Assembly (NCBI GenBank): GCA_003343905.1 | Contig: QAKI01000044.1 | Coordinates: 110,217-174,216 of the forward strand | Source: Subdoligranulum variabile | GTDB taxonomy: Bacteria > Bacillota > Clostridia > Oscillospirales > Ruminococcaceae | Length of the DNA stretch: 64,000 nucleotides | Reading direction: 5' to 3' | Shown here: positions 43,032 to 52,016 of the stretch, in pieces | How positions within the stretch are numbered: the first letter of the stretch is position 1 | How the letters are laid out: each line of letters begins with the position of its first letter | Translations under genes and position numbers: made by a program | The notes under the pieces: model-generated | Told to the model about the DNA's origin: nothing | Seen by the model: only the letters and a program-made list of their open reading frames with translations | Database searches by the model: none

Positions 43032-45692
43032 ATGCCGATAAATCAAGTAATTCGCGCCCTGCTGGCCGGGGAAAGCGACAACCATATTCTGCCGTTCTTC
43101 TGGCAGCATGGGGAGGATGAAGCCACGCTGCGGCGGATGATGGCCGCCATCGACGGCGCAAACTGCAAGGCCGTCTGTGTCGAAAGCCGCCCGCACCCGG
43201 ACTTCTGCGGCCCCAAATGGTGGGCCGATATGGATGTGATCCTGGAAGAAGCGCGCAACCGCGGGATGAAAGTCTGGATCCTGGACGACAGTCATTTCCC
43301 GACCGGCTTTGCCAACGGCGCCGTCAAGAACGCGCCGGATGCCCTGTGCCGCCAGAGCATTCTGGGCTGCACAAAAACGCTGGAGGAAGCCCCCGGCCCG
43401 CTGACCCTTGATCTGCGCGCGGAAGGGCTGATGGACCCGCCCCAACCCGATCTGCGTGACCCGATGCAGGCGTTCGCCGCCCGTATTCCCGCCGCCCGCA
43501 CGTTTGACCCCGCCGGTGACCGTCTGCTGACCGTGCAGGCGGTGAAAGCTGACGGCACTGCCGTGAATCTGCTCCCCTTTGTGCAGGGGACCGTCCTGGC
43601 GTGGGACAAACCTGCCGGGGCGTACACCCTGCAGGTCGTCACGGCCAGCCGCAACGCCGGGTATCATCGGGATTACATCAACATGACCGACCCGGCCAGC
43701 GTGCGCCTTTTGCTCGATGCCGTCTACGAACCCCACTGGGCCCATTACGCCGGGGATTTCGGCAAGACCATCGCAGGCTTTTTCTCGGATGAACCCGAAC
43801 TGGGCAACGGCCTTTTGTACCAAAAAGGCAATACGCTGGGCTGCGGTCAGGATCTGCCCTGGAGCGCCCCGCTGGAAGCCGCGGTGGCCAAAGAGTTCGG
43901 CCCCGGCTGGGCCGGCGCGCTGCCCCGCCTGTTCGCTCAGGATGACAGCGACGCTACCGCCCGCATCCACACGGTCTATATGGAGTGCCTGACCAAACTG
44001 GTGCGCGAAAATTTCAGCGAGCAGATCGCCGCCTGGTGCCATGCGCACGGTGTGGCGTACATCGGCCATGTCATCGAGGATGACGGCCAGCACTGCCGTA
44101 CCGGCGCAAGCCTGGGCCACTATTTCCGGGGCCTGCAGGGGCAGGATATGGCCGGCATCGACGACATCGGCGGCCAGGTCCTGCCCCAGGGGGAGGACGA
44201 GCCGAAGGTGGATACCATGCGCCGCCCGCGCAACGGCACCTTCTACCACTATGCCCTCGCCACATTGGCCGAGAGCGCGGCCGCCATCGAGCCCGGCAAA
44301 CAGGGCAACGCCATGTGCGAGATCTTTGGCAATTACGGCTGGGCCGAAGGCGTCCGGCTGGAAAAATACCTTGCCGACCATTTTCTGGTCCGGGGCATCA
44401 ACTGGTTCGTGCCCCATGCGTTTTCGGGCAAAGCGTTCCCCGACCCCGACTGCCCGCCGCATTTTTACGCCCACAGCCACAATCCGCAGTACCGGCACTT
44501 CGGCCAGCTGATGGCCTACATGAACCGGGTGGCGACGTTGACTTCTTCGGCGCCCCACGCCGTGCCGGTGGCGGTGCTTTACCATGGCGAAGCCGAATGG
44601 TGTGATCCTGCCGCCATGCCCTTTGAACAGGCGCTGCGCCCGCTGTACGACGACCAGATCGCCTGCCGCGTGCTGCCCGCGGATGTGTTCAGCGAGCCGG
44701 AACGCTACCAGACCGTGCCGGGCGATCCGCTGCGGGTCAACGGCTGCGCTTACCGGGCCTTTGTGGTGCCCGGCGCCAAACGCCTGCCCGACGCGGCGGC
44801 CCGGGGGCTGGCGGCTCTGGCCGAAGCAGGCCTGCCGGTGTTCTTTGCAGGCAGCCGTCCGGCCGCCCTGTGCAGCGGCGGTCCGTTACCGGCGGCGCTG
44901 GCCGCCTGCCCGGTGGTACAGCCTGCCGGCCTGCCTGCCGCCGTGCGTGCCGCCGGGGTGGCGGCCCCTGTGCTGGCCCCCAAAAACGACCGGCTGCGGC
45001 TGCTGGCCCTGGAGGGTGAAGCCCCCTGTGTGCTGCTTGTCAACGAAGGGACTGCCCCCTGCACCGGCACCCTGACGCTGCCGGGCCTTTCCGGCCCCTG
45101 CTTCTGGTATGATCCCTGGGCCAACCGCTGCGAACCGGCGGCTGCGGCCGATACCGAAGCGGGCCTGCGGGTGGAGCTGAGCGTCGAACCGCTGCGGTCC
45201 CGCGTGCTGGTGACCGGCGATCTGCCCGAGGGCGCCGCGCTGCATGTTTCCCCTGACGGTGGGGCCGACGTCCCGCTGACCGGCTGGACCCGCGCCACCT
45301 GCGAGGGGGCGGCCTACCCGGCCTTTGGACCGGCGAAGGCGGTGACGCTGCCCGATGCGCTGGCGGAAGAACAGCCTGAATTTTCCGGCTTTGTGCGGTA
45401 CACGGCCCGGTTCACGCTGGACAGCGACGCTTCGCTGTTGCTGACGGTCACCGATGCCGCCGAGGGCATGGAGGTCTTTCTCAACGGCGAAAGCGCGGGC
45501 ATCCAGATCACGCCGCCTTATGTGTATGAATTGCAGGGCAAAGCCGGCGAGAACGTCCTGACCATCGAAGTGGCCACAACGCTGGAGCGGCAGTGCTATC
45601 CTTCGCTGCAGGGTTACGCGAAGATGCTTGCCTTGACCCCCACTTGTGGCAGCGGAATAACTGGCCGTGTCACATTACTTTTGGTACATTAA
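43032..45692 (+). CDS. Large glycosyl hydrolase, GH106-like (putative alpha-L-rhamnosidase type)
   Basis: 886 residues from the ATG at 43032 (MPINQVIRAL), set by AAAAGGAAGG. The N-terminal barrel region carries WWADMDVILEEARNRGMKVWILDD (near residue 75) and an acidic FFSDEPELGNG (near residue 250) that probably holds a catalytic Glu; HYALATLAES follows. The last 150 residues look like a jelly-roll sugar-binding domain (VRYTARFTLDSDASLLLTV, MEVFLNGESAG). The overall plan recalls GH106 and related unclassified families, but the assignment is tentative. No signal peptide. Much more GC-rich than the genes after it. Confidence 0.65.
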   Translation: MPINQVIRALLAGESDNHILPFFWQHGEDEATLRRMMAAIDGANCKAVCVESRPHPDFCGPKWWADMDVILEEARNRGMKVWILDDSHFPTGFANGAVKNAPDALCRQSILGCTKTLEEAPGPLTLDLRAEGLMDPPQPDLRDPMQAFAARIPAARTFDPAGDRLLTVQAVKADGTAVNLLPFVQGTVLAWDKPAGAYTLQVVTASRNAGYHRDYINMTDPASVRLLLDAVYEPHWAHYAGDFGKTIAGFFSDEPELGNGLLYQKGNTLGCGQDLPWSAPLEAAVAKEFGPGWAGALPRLFAQDDSDATARIHTVYMECLTKLVRENFSEQIAAWCHAHGVAYIGHVIEDDGQHCRTGASLGHYFRGLQGQDMAGIDDIGGQVLPQGEDEPKVDTMRRPRNGTFYHYALATLAESAAAIEPGKQGNAMCEIFGNYGWAEGVRLEKYLADHFLVRGINWFVPHAFSGKAFPDPDCPPHFYAHSHNPQYRHFGQLMAYMNRVATLTSSAPHAVPVAVLYHGEAEWCDPAAMPFEQALRPLYDDQIACRVLPADVFSEPERYQTVPGDPLRVNGCAYRAFVVPGAKRLPDAAARGLAALAEAGLPVFFAGSRPAALCSGGPLPAALAACPVVQPAGLPAAVRAAGVAAPVLAPKNDRLRLLALEGEAPCVLLVNEGTAPCTGTLTLPGLSGPCFWYDPWANRCEPAAAADTEAGLRVELSVEPLRSRVLVTGDLPEGAALHVSPDGGADVPLTGWTRATCEGAAYPAFGPAKAVTLPDALAEEQPEFSGFVRYTARFTLDSDASLLLTVTDAAEGMEVFLNGESAGIQITPPYVYELQGKAGENVLTIEVATTLERQCYPSLQGYAKMLALTPTCGSGITGRVTLLLVH

Positions 45693-45743
45693 AAAGTAAA
45701 AGTGCGAACATTTTATCCACGCTTGCGTTTTCCCTATGCTATA

Positions 45744-45781
45744 AAGGGCGAAGAAACTCGCTTTACGAGTTCTTCGCCCTT
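45744..45781. terminator. Bidirectional terminator between convergent genes
   Basis: A long stem (45744-45754 with 45771-45781, extended inward by ACTCG/CGAGT after one bulge) between the GH106-like gene and the radical SAM gene, with AT-rich flanks. Confidence 0.85.
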
Positions 45782-45817
45782 ATATTTATCTTCTTTTACG
45801 GTTTCTTTCTATCGGGT

Positions 45818-46807
45818 TCATATACCAAACATCTGTGAATTTTTCCAAGAGCAGTGTTCACAGGTAATGCAATGACCTTGACGCACCTCTTCCGCAAAAA
45901 TTTCCGCACGTTTCGATGTGAACATTTCCATCACATTTCTTTCGCGTACATTTCCCAAACTAAAATCCGTAAAATCTGTACAGAACCCCACGGACCCATC
46001 CCATGCAATATGCAAATGACGCAGCGGAGAAAGGCAGTAGGGGCGAAAGGCTTCCCTACCATGTGGCAAATGCTGTACCTCAAACGGATAGGGATGTTCT
46101 TTGATCCATTGGCTATACCAAGAGTGCGGAACATGTTTCGTACTCGGCCCTACCCAAGACATTACCCGCTCCGCAGTCTGCCCAAATGTCTTTTCAAGCC
46201 ATGTCTGATACTCGCCCGCCTCTCGTTTGTCCATAGAGATCAGTTCCTGCAATAACACTTGGTCCGGATGAAGATCTAAAAAGGAATTCAACACGGCTTC
46301 CAATTGGTTTTGAACCTGCTCAGTCAAAACTGTCATAATTATCACTTTTGCATTTCCGCCTGCAAGTAAACGCAAATTGTCCGAGATTTTTTGGAACGTT
46401 CCCTTTCCCCGTACAGCATCATGCAGCGCCGGTGTTCCATCTACAGAAATGTATATACACCGAAAAGCCTTTTTGCATAAGTCGATATGACGATCCAGTA
46501 ACGTCCCATTGGTCACCATTGCCAATGGAAAATTCTTTTCAAACAAGGTTTCCGCCACTGGCCGGAACACAGGCGATAAGGTTGGTTCTCCGCCCCACAG
46601 CAAGACCGATGGATTATCCCCCGTTTTTTGCCGCCAGTCTTCCAACTGGTGGATAATCTCCATCCAGTCTTCCTGTCCAAGTTCTTTTTCGTGCCGAGCC
46701 GAAAATGCCCCCTGCTTTCCCCATTGGCCACAGAACCAGCAACGCAGATTGCATTGCTTCGTTATCTGAAAATGTACCAATTCCAACCGGCGCACTGGAT
46801 TCACCAT
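45818..46807 (-). CDS. Radical SAM/SPASM-type enzyme, unknown substrate
   Basis: 329 residues from the ATG at 46807 (MVNPVRRLEL), chosen for AGGAGGG 11 bases upstream. The CNLRCWFC motif (Cys19, 23, 26) binds the SAM cluster. GGEPTL, SVDGTPALHDAVRGKG and WDGSVGFCTDF follow. The C-terminal cysteines (YCLSP, GFCTD, HCITCEHC) suggest one SPASM-type auxiliary cluster, fewer than in classical anaerobic sulfatase maturases. It could still modify a sulfatase, or oxidise or rearrange a sugar, as BtrN-like enzymes do. It lies 4 bp after the GH57-like gene. Confidence 0.85.
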   Translation of the reverse strand: MVNPVRRLELVHFQITKQCNLRCWFCGQWGKQGAFSARHEKELGQEDWMEIIHQLEDWRQKTGDNPSVLLWGGEPTLSPVFRPVAETLFEKNFPLAMVTNGTLLDRHIDLCKKAFRCIYISVDGTPALHDAVRGKGTFQKISDNLRLLAGGNAKVIIMTVLTEQVQNQLEAVLNSFLDLHPDQVLLQELISMDKREAGEYQTWLEKTFGQTAERVMSWVGPSTKHVPHSWYSQWIKEHPYPFEVQHLPHGREAFRPYCLSPLRHLHIAWDGSVGFCTDFTDFSLGNVRERNVMEMFTSKRAEIFAEEVRQGHCITCEHCSWKNSQMFGI

Positions 46808-46811
46808 ATTT

Positions 46812-48215
46812 TTAACATCCCTCCTCAAAATATTTCATTTCCATCAGTTTCTTTTCCGTAGCCCGGATTTGTGTATGCATTAGCGAAGGCGAGTAAAGAC
46901 TGCGTTGCGCCGCTATGCCTGCCTGCTGCATAGCTTCCTCTATTGCCGCATTAGCCGTGTACAGATCTTGGATCGCCTCCCGCACATTAAACCGTCCAGG
47001 TGAAGTCGGCTCTGGCGGCCATCTTGCATCTGATACCCACGCGCTTTCCAGCGCATCGAATGCCCGTTCCAAAGACGCCTGCGCCTCCTGATTGTTTCCG
47101 ATATGCTTTTCTACGGTTTGTATCCCCTCTAAAATTGAGCGGCAGACCGGATCCAACACGAGAGATTGCTCCGTATTTGCCCAGGCTTTTGCCGTACCGC
47201 CATGCCATGCCACACCATTTTCTACACACTCTACAAATCGATTAATGTCTTCATCGACCGTTTCTTGCAATACATCGGAGGGAAGTGCCAGGCGCAGCCC
47301 AACTTGCTCTGCTTTTTCAACAATTTCTTCAAAACGCCGAATACTATCCGGTTCTGGTTCAAAAAAGCGTGCTTCATTAAACTGCTTAACATAAAAATAA
47401 GCGGAACTACCAATGTATTCTGCGTCTTCCGCATAAGCCATAACAAAGTTTCCTGTTGCAGCGATACGATTTTTCCAAAGCGAAAATGCTGTTTCTATTT
47501 CTTCTCCACTCACCGGCTGGCTCCGCGCGCCCTCTGTCGCGCCCATGAGATACCACAACAAAAGATTGGCAATGCAGTCTGTGCGCATAATCACTTTTAG
47601 CCCATTAGGCGCTTGGGATGCTTTTGTGAGATACTTCAAAAACTCTGGTTTATCCTCAATATAGCTTTCAATTCGAGCAAGCTTCGTTTTGTTACTATGG
47701 CCTTGCACATCATAATGTAACCCCGTTGCCTGCCGGATTTCATCAAAGGAAAGGAAAAAAGAATCCGCATCCAAAATAATTGCTTCCAAACCCGCTTCCT
47801 TGTATACATCCAAAATATAAGAAGTCCACCCACATTCGGGGTTCCATCCTATGCGCGGCGCCTTTCCTGTGCAACGTACCCACGCTTGAATCCCTCTTTT
47901 TAAGGAGCGCAGGCATAGCTCCCGTGGAACATTTGCCATCATAAAATGTATGTATGGTGACGCAACCGGCTCAATCTGTCCCTCTTGCACCAACTTCCGA
48001 AGTTTTCCCATAACTTCGGGTGCTTGTTCATAGATCCAGTCCAATGTCTTCCCACTTGCTTCAAACGCCATATGCCAGCCGCGTTGACGAATCAGATCAA
48101 AGAGCTTTTCATAGCAATTATGAATGACCCACTCTCTTTTTTCCGGGCGCAATTGTGAGTATTGCAAGTTCGCATGCGGCATAAAAACCACTTTAGGTGT
48201 ATTGTTCATACTCAT
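46812..48215 (-). CDS. GH57-like glycosidase/deacetylase-fold protein
   Basis: 467 residues. N-terminal barrel with the GH57 pattern: PHANLQYSQL at residues 13-22, EASGKTLDWI (Glu52), GQIEPVASPYIHFMMANVP near residue 80, and WNPECGW around Glu127, the position of the GH57 nucleophile. A helical C-terminal domain follows. No signal peptide. GH57 enzymes act on alpha-glucans or alpha-galactosides, but here the partners are a dehydrogenase and a radical SAM enzyme, so an unusual sugar is likely. It overlaps the dehydrogenase stop by ATGA (48212-48215). Confidence 0.75.
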   Translation of the reverse strand: MSMNNTPKVVFMPHANLQYSQLRPEKREWVIHNCYEKLFDLIRQRGWHMAFEASGKTLDWIYEQAPEVMGKLRKLVQEGQIEPVASPYIHFMMANVPRELCLRSLKRGIQAWVRCTGKAPRIGWNPECGWTSYILDVYKEAGLEAIILDADSFFLSFDEIRQATGLHYDVQGHSNKTKLARIESYIEDKPEFLKYLTKASQAPNGLKVIMRTDCIANLLLWYLMGATEGARSQPVSGEEIETAFSLWKNRIAATGNFVMAYAEDAEYIGSSAYFYVKQFNEARFFEPEPDSIRRFEEIVEKAEQVGLRLALPSDVLQETVDEDINRFVECVENGVAWHGGTAKAWANTEQSLVLDPVCRSILEGIQTVEKHIGNNQEAQASLERAFDALESAWVSDARWPPEPTSPGRFNVREAIQDLYTANAAIEEAMQQAGIAAQRSLYSPSLMHTQIRATEKKLMEMKYFEEGC

Positions 48216-49264
48216 TTACTCCAGTCAAACAGAATTTTAAAAACATCTTCTCCTTTTTCTTGTTTATAAGCGAACGCTTCTGCGCATTTGCTTACCGGCC
48301 ATATTTCGATAGGAAGTTTTTTTAAATCAAGCCGCCCCGTACTGATCCATTCCAGGATCTGCTCCTTGCATCCAGCAGCCAACGAACAGCTCATCGTAAT
48401 CGTACAATTTTTAACGAACCACCGGTGATAGTAATCCATGATGATTTGCTCCGGATAATCCCCTTGAAGGTGGATATGAGCCGGTTCGTCATCTGCTCCC
48501 CACCCGCCATCCTTAATATATCGATGCAATGTTCCAACAACAGCAGGATTGCCCGAACACTCGATCAAGCGATCTGCTTTTTTACCGCCTGTAACCTTAC
48601 CAATTAGTGCTTCTGCTTCGTCCGGTGAAACCACATAATCTGCATAATGTGCCGCAATCTCTTGCCGAAAAGCATTAGGTTCAATACAAATAATTGTCAT
48701 TTCCGGACAAAGAATTCGCAAAATCTGTATAGCGCTGATCCCCACCATTCCGGCGCCGGAAACCACAACCGTCATTTTCGGACGTAATGTCAGTCTACGC
48801 ACGCCTTTCAACGCAACGCAAGGGAGATATGCCAACACGGCTTCTTCATAGGAAACATTATCGGGAATTTTAACCATATAATCAAACGTATTATTGGTCG
48901 TTTTTGAATCTTTAATTGTAAACTCAGAACCACCACCCCATGCTGCACAAACATCTCCATACAACCGGCACTCATTAATCATGACCCGATCGCCTACTTT
49001 TAGGCGAGGGTCACTTTTCGGTCCTGCTGCCACAATAACGCCCGCATTCTCGTAACCAGGCACCAACGGATACCAGCACTGTTCCGGATGCTGTTCCCCC
49101 CGCCATGTTTTCATATCCGTCCCACTGGAAATAGAACTGAACAGGGTCTGAGCAACATAAGCGTCCGGGCCAGGTTCGGTCAGCTGAATCGTACGCAAGC
49201 GCACTTCCCGCGGACGTTCAATAACCACCGCACGAGTCGTTTTGTAATCATAAATGTTACCCAT
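48212..49264 (-). CDS. MDR-family dehydrogenase with altered zinc site
   Basis: 350 residues. The Rossmann nucleotide site is VVSGAGMVGISAIQIL near residue 175. The N-terminal catalytic region reads SSISSGTDMKTW where zinc alcohol dehydrogenases have Cys-Gly-Ser/Thr-Asp, so the first zinc ligand is Ser, and the four-Cys structural zinc lobe is absent. VPGYENAGVI replaces the usual GHExxG. The protein may be zinc-free or bind zinc differently. It probably oxidises or reduces a sugar carbon, ahead of the radical SAM and GH57-like partners to which it is coupled. Confidence 0.87.
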   Translation of the reverse strand: MGNIYDYKTTRAVVIERPREVRLRTIQLTEPGPDAYVAQTLFSSISSGTDMKTWRGEQHPEQCWYPLVPGYENAGVIVAAGPKSDPRLKVGDRVMINECRLYGDVCAAWGGGSEFTIKDSKTTNNTFDYMVKIPDNVSYEEAVLAYLPCVALKGVRRLTLRPKMTVVVSGAGMVGISAIQILRILCPEMTIICIEPNAFRQEIAAHYADYVVSPDEAEALIGKVTGGKKADRLIECSGNPAVVGTLHRYIKDGGWGADDEPAHIHLQGDYPEQIIMDYYHRWFVKNCTITMSCSLAAGCKEQILEWISTGRLDLKKLPIEIWPVSKCAEAFAYKQEKGEDVFKILFDWSK

Positions 49265-49292
49265 ATAATATCTTCCTTTCTCTGTTACTTTG

Positions 49293-50132
49293 TTACTTTT
49301 CGATCAGGTCTTTCATAAAATTCAGGCTGCGTTCCATCCCCTGTTCCACATCTTGTGGTTCTTCGTATTCGATCAGAACCGGTCCCTCAAATCCCTGGAT
49401 CTCACAGAAAAAATGCGCCCAATCAAAAGCCCCCACTCCGCAAGCAGCCGGACGTAATCCCCCGCCACTTATTTTCTGAAATTCTTTTGCATGCAAATAG
49501 GCAATTCTTCCCGCCAAAAGTTGATAATAGCGACAGGGATCTTCCCCTACCGCACAAAGATTTGCAGGGTCGAGCAAAAACAGCATACTTTGAGGCGCGC
49601 CTTTCAAAATTTCCTTTACTGTATCCCATTGCGTGCTGACAGAATGAAAGTGTTTTACCCCCGCCCCCTGTGCACAAACTCCGCCATGCAGTTCCATCAC
49701 CATCTGTACATGCCTTTTTTGAGCGTACTGGCACACTGACTCTATTGACCGCATCAGAACTTCAAATCGCGCGCTCGTTATCTGTTCCACCGGAGAAAAT
49801 CCGGCAAAAAAGCGTAAGTATCGAATACCTAACCGGCCACACAAATCTGTGACCTTCTTTACCTTTTCTATCTGCTTCTGTACCTCCATTTCTTCCGGTA
49901 ACGTAAAATCATTTCCCGTTGCCGCAAAATAAAGCGGCATTTCGCTTTCAGCAAACAATCGTTTTGTTGCTTCTATTTGCTGTTCGCCGCAATTTAGTGG
50001 CAATCCTCTTGGCGCATTTGCAATATCTATTTCCATCAAGCGGACTTGCAACCTTTTACATAACTGTATCTGTTTTTCTAATGTCAATTCACGCATTCCC
50101 CAACAGGCAAGACCAAGTTCATTTTTATTCAT
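49293..50132 (-). CDS. Xylose-isomerase-like TIM-barrel sugar isomerase/epimerase
   Basis: 279 residues from the ATG at 50132 (MNKNELGLACWGM), where AAGGTGG is six bases upstream. The fold is the AP-endonuclease/xylose isomerase barrel: metal-ligand candidates occur in VMELHGGVCA, LLDPANLCAV, YLHAKEF and VLIEYEEPQD. It would interconvert or epimerise a sugar. It lies between the importer permeases (38 bp) and the dehydrogenase (28 bp), all on one strand. Confidence 0.85.
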   Translation of the reverse strand: MNKNELGLACWGMRELTLEKQIQLCKRLQVRLMEIDIANAPRGLPLNCGEQQIEATKRLFAESEMPLYFAATGNDFTLPEEMEVQKQIEKVKKVTDLCGRLGIRYLRFFAGFSPVEQITSARFEVLMRSIESVCQYAQKRHVQMVMELHGGVCAQGAGVKHFHSVSTQWDTVKEILKGAPQSMLFLLDPANLCAVGEDPCRYYQLLAGRIAYLHAKEFQKISGGGLRPAACGVGAFDWAHFFCEIQGFEGPVLIEYEEPQDVEQGMERSLNFMKDLIEK

Positions 50133-50170
50133 ACATGCCACCTTCTTTGCTGACAACCATCCATTTGCTT

Positions 50171-51004
50171 TTATCCCTTAACTGCTCCGGAAACCAGCCC
50201 CTGAATTAGATATTTCTGGAAAATCAAATACAAAAAAATAATCGGTATACTGACAATCATCGTTCCCGCAAACGCAAGCACATAATTTGTTTGCAGCTGT
50301 CCATTCACTACCGTATACAAGCCCACAATTACCGTCCGTTTCGTTGTTGTGCTAATTAATGTAAAGGCCAGTGGGAATTCATTCCAAACCCACATAAACT
50401 GGTAAAGCAGTACGGTTGCCAATGCTGGTTTTGCCAATGGAATCGCAATTTTTGAGAAAAGATTCCATTCTCCAGCCCCATCCAGTTCACCTGCTTCATA
50501 AATATCAGTAGGGATTCCCCTCATAAAGCCTTGCATAACAAACGTTGCAAAAGGCAGGCCTCCTGCCACATATGTCAGGATCAATCCCGTATGCGAATCG
50601 TTCATTCCCATATTACGAAGAATCATAACAATGGGAAACACGATCATAGCTGCAGAGATCGTCTGCCCTGCCAAAAGATAAATCATCGCTGCGCGACTTG
50701 TCTTAGAATTATACCTTGTTATCCCATAAGCAGCCATCGTTGAAAATAGCAACATAAAAAGCAGTGAAAAAGCCGTAATTACGACGCTGTTTTTTATAAG
50801 TTGCGGGAAGTTTCCCCGTTCCCACGCTTCTGCATAATTAGAAAATTTCCAACTCTTGGGAAGGGACCATGGGGATATCAGCATTTCGCCCTGCGTTTTC
50901 AGTGAAGAAAGCACCACCCAAAATAGTGGCACTAATGTTAACAGAAGCAGAAGCACTGAAAATATCGTTACTAAAACACGCGTGCCTTTGCCTTTTGCTT
51001 TCAT
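50171..51004 (-). CDS. ABC sugar transporter permease, MalG type (second importer)
   Basis: 277 residues, six helices, EAA loop EAGELDGAGEWNLFSKIAIP near residue 180. Together with the next gene it forms a CUT1 sugar channel. Codon use is AT-richer than in the first importer, in line with acquisition from another source. It is followed by the isomerase gene. Confidence 0.92.
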   Translation of the reverse strand: MKAKGKGTRVLVTIFSVLLLLLTLVPLFWVVLSSLKTQGEMLISPWSLPKSWKFSNYAEAWERGNFPQLIKNSVVITAFSLLFMLLFSTMAAYGITRYNSKTSRAAMIYLLAGQTISAAMIVFPIVMILRNMGMNDSHTGLILTYVAGGLPFATFVMQGFMRGIPTDIYEAGELDGAGEWNLFSKIAIPLAKPALATVLLYQFMWVWNEFPLAFTLISTTTKRTVIVGLYTVVNGQLQTNYVLAFAGTMIVSIPIIFLYLIFQKYLIQGLVSGAVKG

Positions 51005-51014
51005 CTTATCCCCC

Positions 51015-51911
51015 CTACTCTTTATTTTTTCCCAGTTTAAGCTGTACCACCGTCGAAGCTAGCACAACAAAAATCAAAACCATGGAGATTGCCATTCCAT
51101 AACTGGCATTGGAATTGGTAAATGTTGTCTTATACGCATAAGTCAAGATCATTTCCGTGTTATAATACCCCGATCCGCCATTCGTCATGGCATAAACCAA
51201 CTCAAACACACGGAATATATCAATAAACACCAGCGTATAGACAATCGTTGTCACACTGCGAATACTTGGCAAAGTCACATGACGAATTGTTTGCCATCGA
51301 TTGGCCCCGTCCAAAATAGCTGCTTCGATCAAATCTTGCGGTACCGATTGAAGACCTGCCAGAAAAAGCACAAAATAAACCGGAACGGTTTTCCAAATTG
51401 AAACAAATGTAACCGCCCCTAACGCCGTACTGCTGTTTGTCAACCATCCAGTTGTAAGGCCGTCCAATCCAACCAATTCAAACAATTGGTTCAATAACCC
51501 GTACTGCGGATTATAAATCCACTTCCATAACAGAACTACTACGATCGTAGGTAAAATTGCCGGCAAATAAGCAACTGTCCTAAAAAATGCTTTTCGCCGG
51601 ACAAAATTTTCAATAATATAGGCTATGACAAACGAAACAACCGGCACCACCAATATCATTACTAAACCATATACCAGATTGTTCCATAACGCGATTTTCA
51701 AAATAGAGTCTTGAAACAGTGTCACGTAATTTTTCAGTCCAACAAAATTCGCCTGTGAAAAAGCCGTGGTCCCCTTCCAATCGGTTAAACTTATAACTCC
51801 TGTAAGAACGATTGGAAACATCCAAAATACTGTATATATAATCAACGCCGGTGTCAGGAAAAATATAAGCCAGCGCATTGGTTTTCTGCGTTTCATCAGC
51901 GAACGCTTCAT
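51015..51911 (-). CDS. ABC sugar transporter permease, MalF type (second importer)
   Basis: 298 residues from the ATG at 51911 (MKRSLMKRRKPM), preceded by GGGGGCG. Longer in-frame starts would cross the hairpin at 51940-51971. Six helices and an EAA loop (DLIEAAILDGANRWQTIRHV) near residue 200. 10 bp separate it from the MalG-type gene. Confidence 0.92.
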   Translation of the reverse strand: MKRSLMKRRKPMRWLIFFLTPALIIYTVFWMFPIVLTGVISLTDWKGTTAFSQANFVGLKNYVTLFQDSILKIALWNNLVYGLVMILVVPVVSFVIAYIIENFVRRKAFFRTVAYLPAILPTIVVVLLWKWIYNPQYGLLNQLFELVGLDGLTTGWLTNSSTALGAVTFVSIWKTVPVYFVLFLAGLQSVPQDLIEAAILDGANRWQTIRHVTLPSIRSVTTIVYTLVFIDIFRVFELVYAMTNGGSGYYNTEMILTYAYKTTFTNSNASYGMAISMVLIFVVLASTVVQLKLGKNKE

Positions 51912-51939
51912 ACAATCGCCCCCCTTTTGTTGAAAATAA

Positions 51940-51971
51940 CCGGCCAGGTACGCTTGTGTAAGCCTGGCCGG
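51940..51971. terminator. Terminator-like hairpin between second binding protein and permease
   Basis: A perfect 9-bp stem (51940-51948 with 51963-51971) with a T-rich run on both sides. It occupies the same place as the hairpin of the first importer and would raise the lipoprotein-to-permease ratio. Confidence 0.75.
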
Positions 51972-52016
51972 CTTTTTATTCATTGCAAAAAAATTTAGTC
52001 GTTTTGCCTCCTCATT

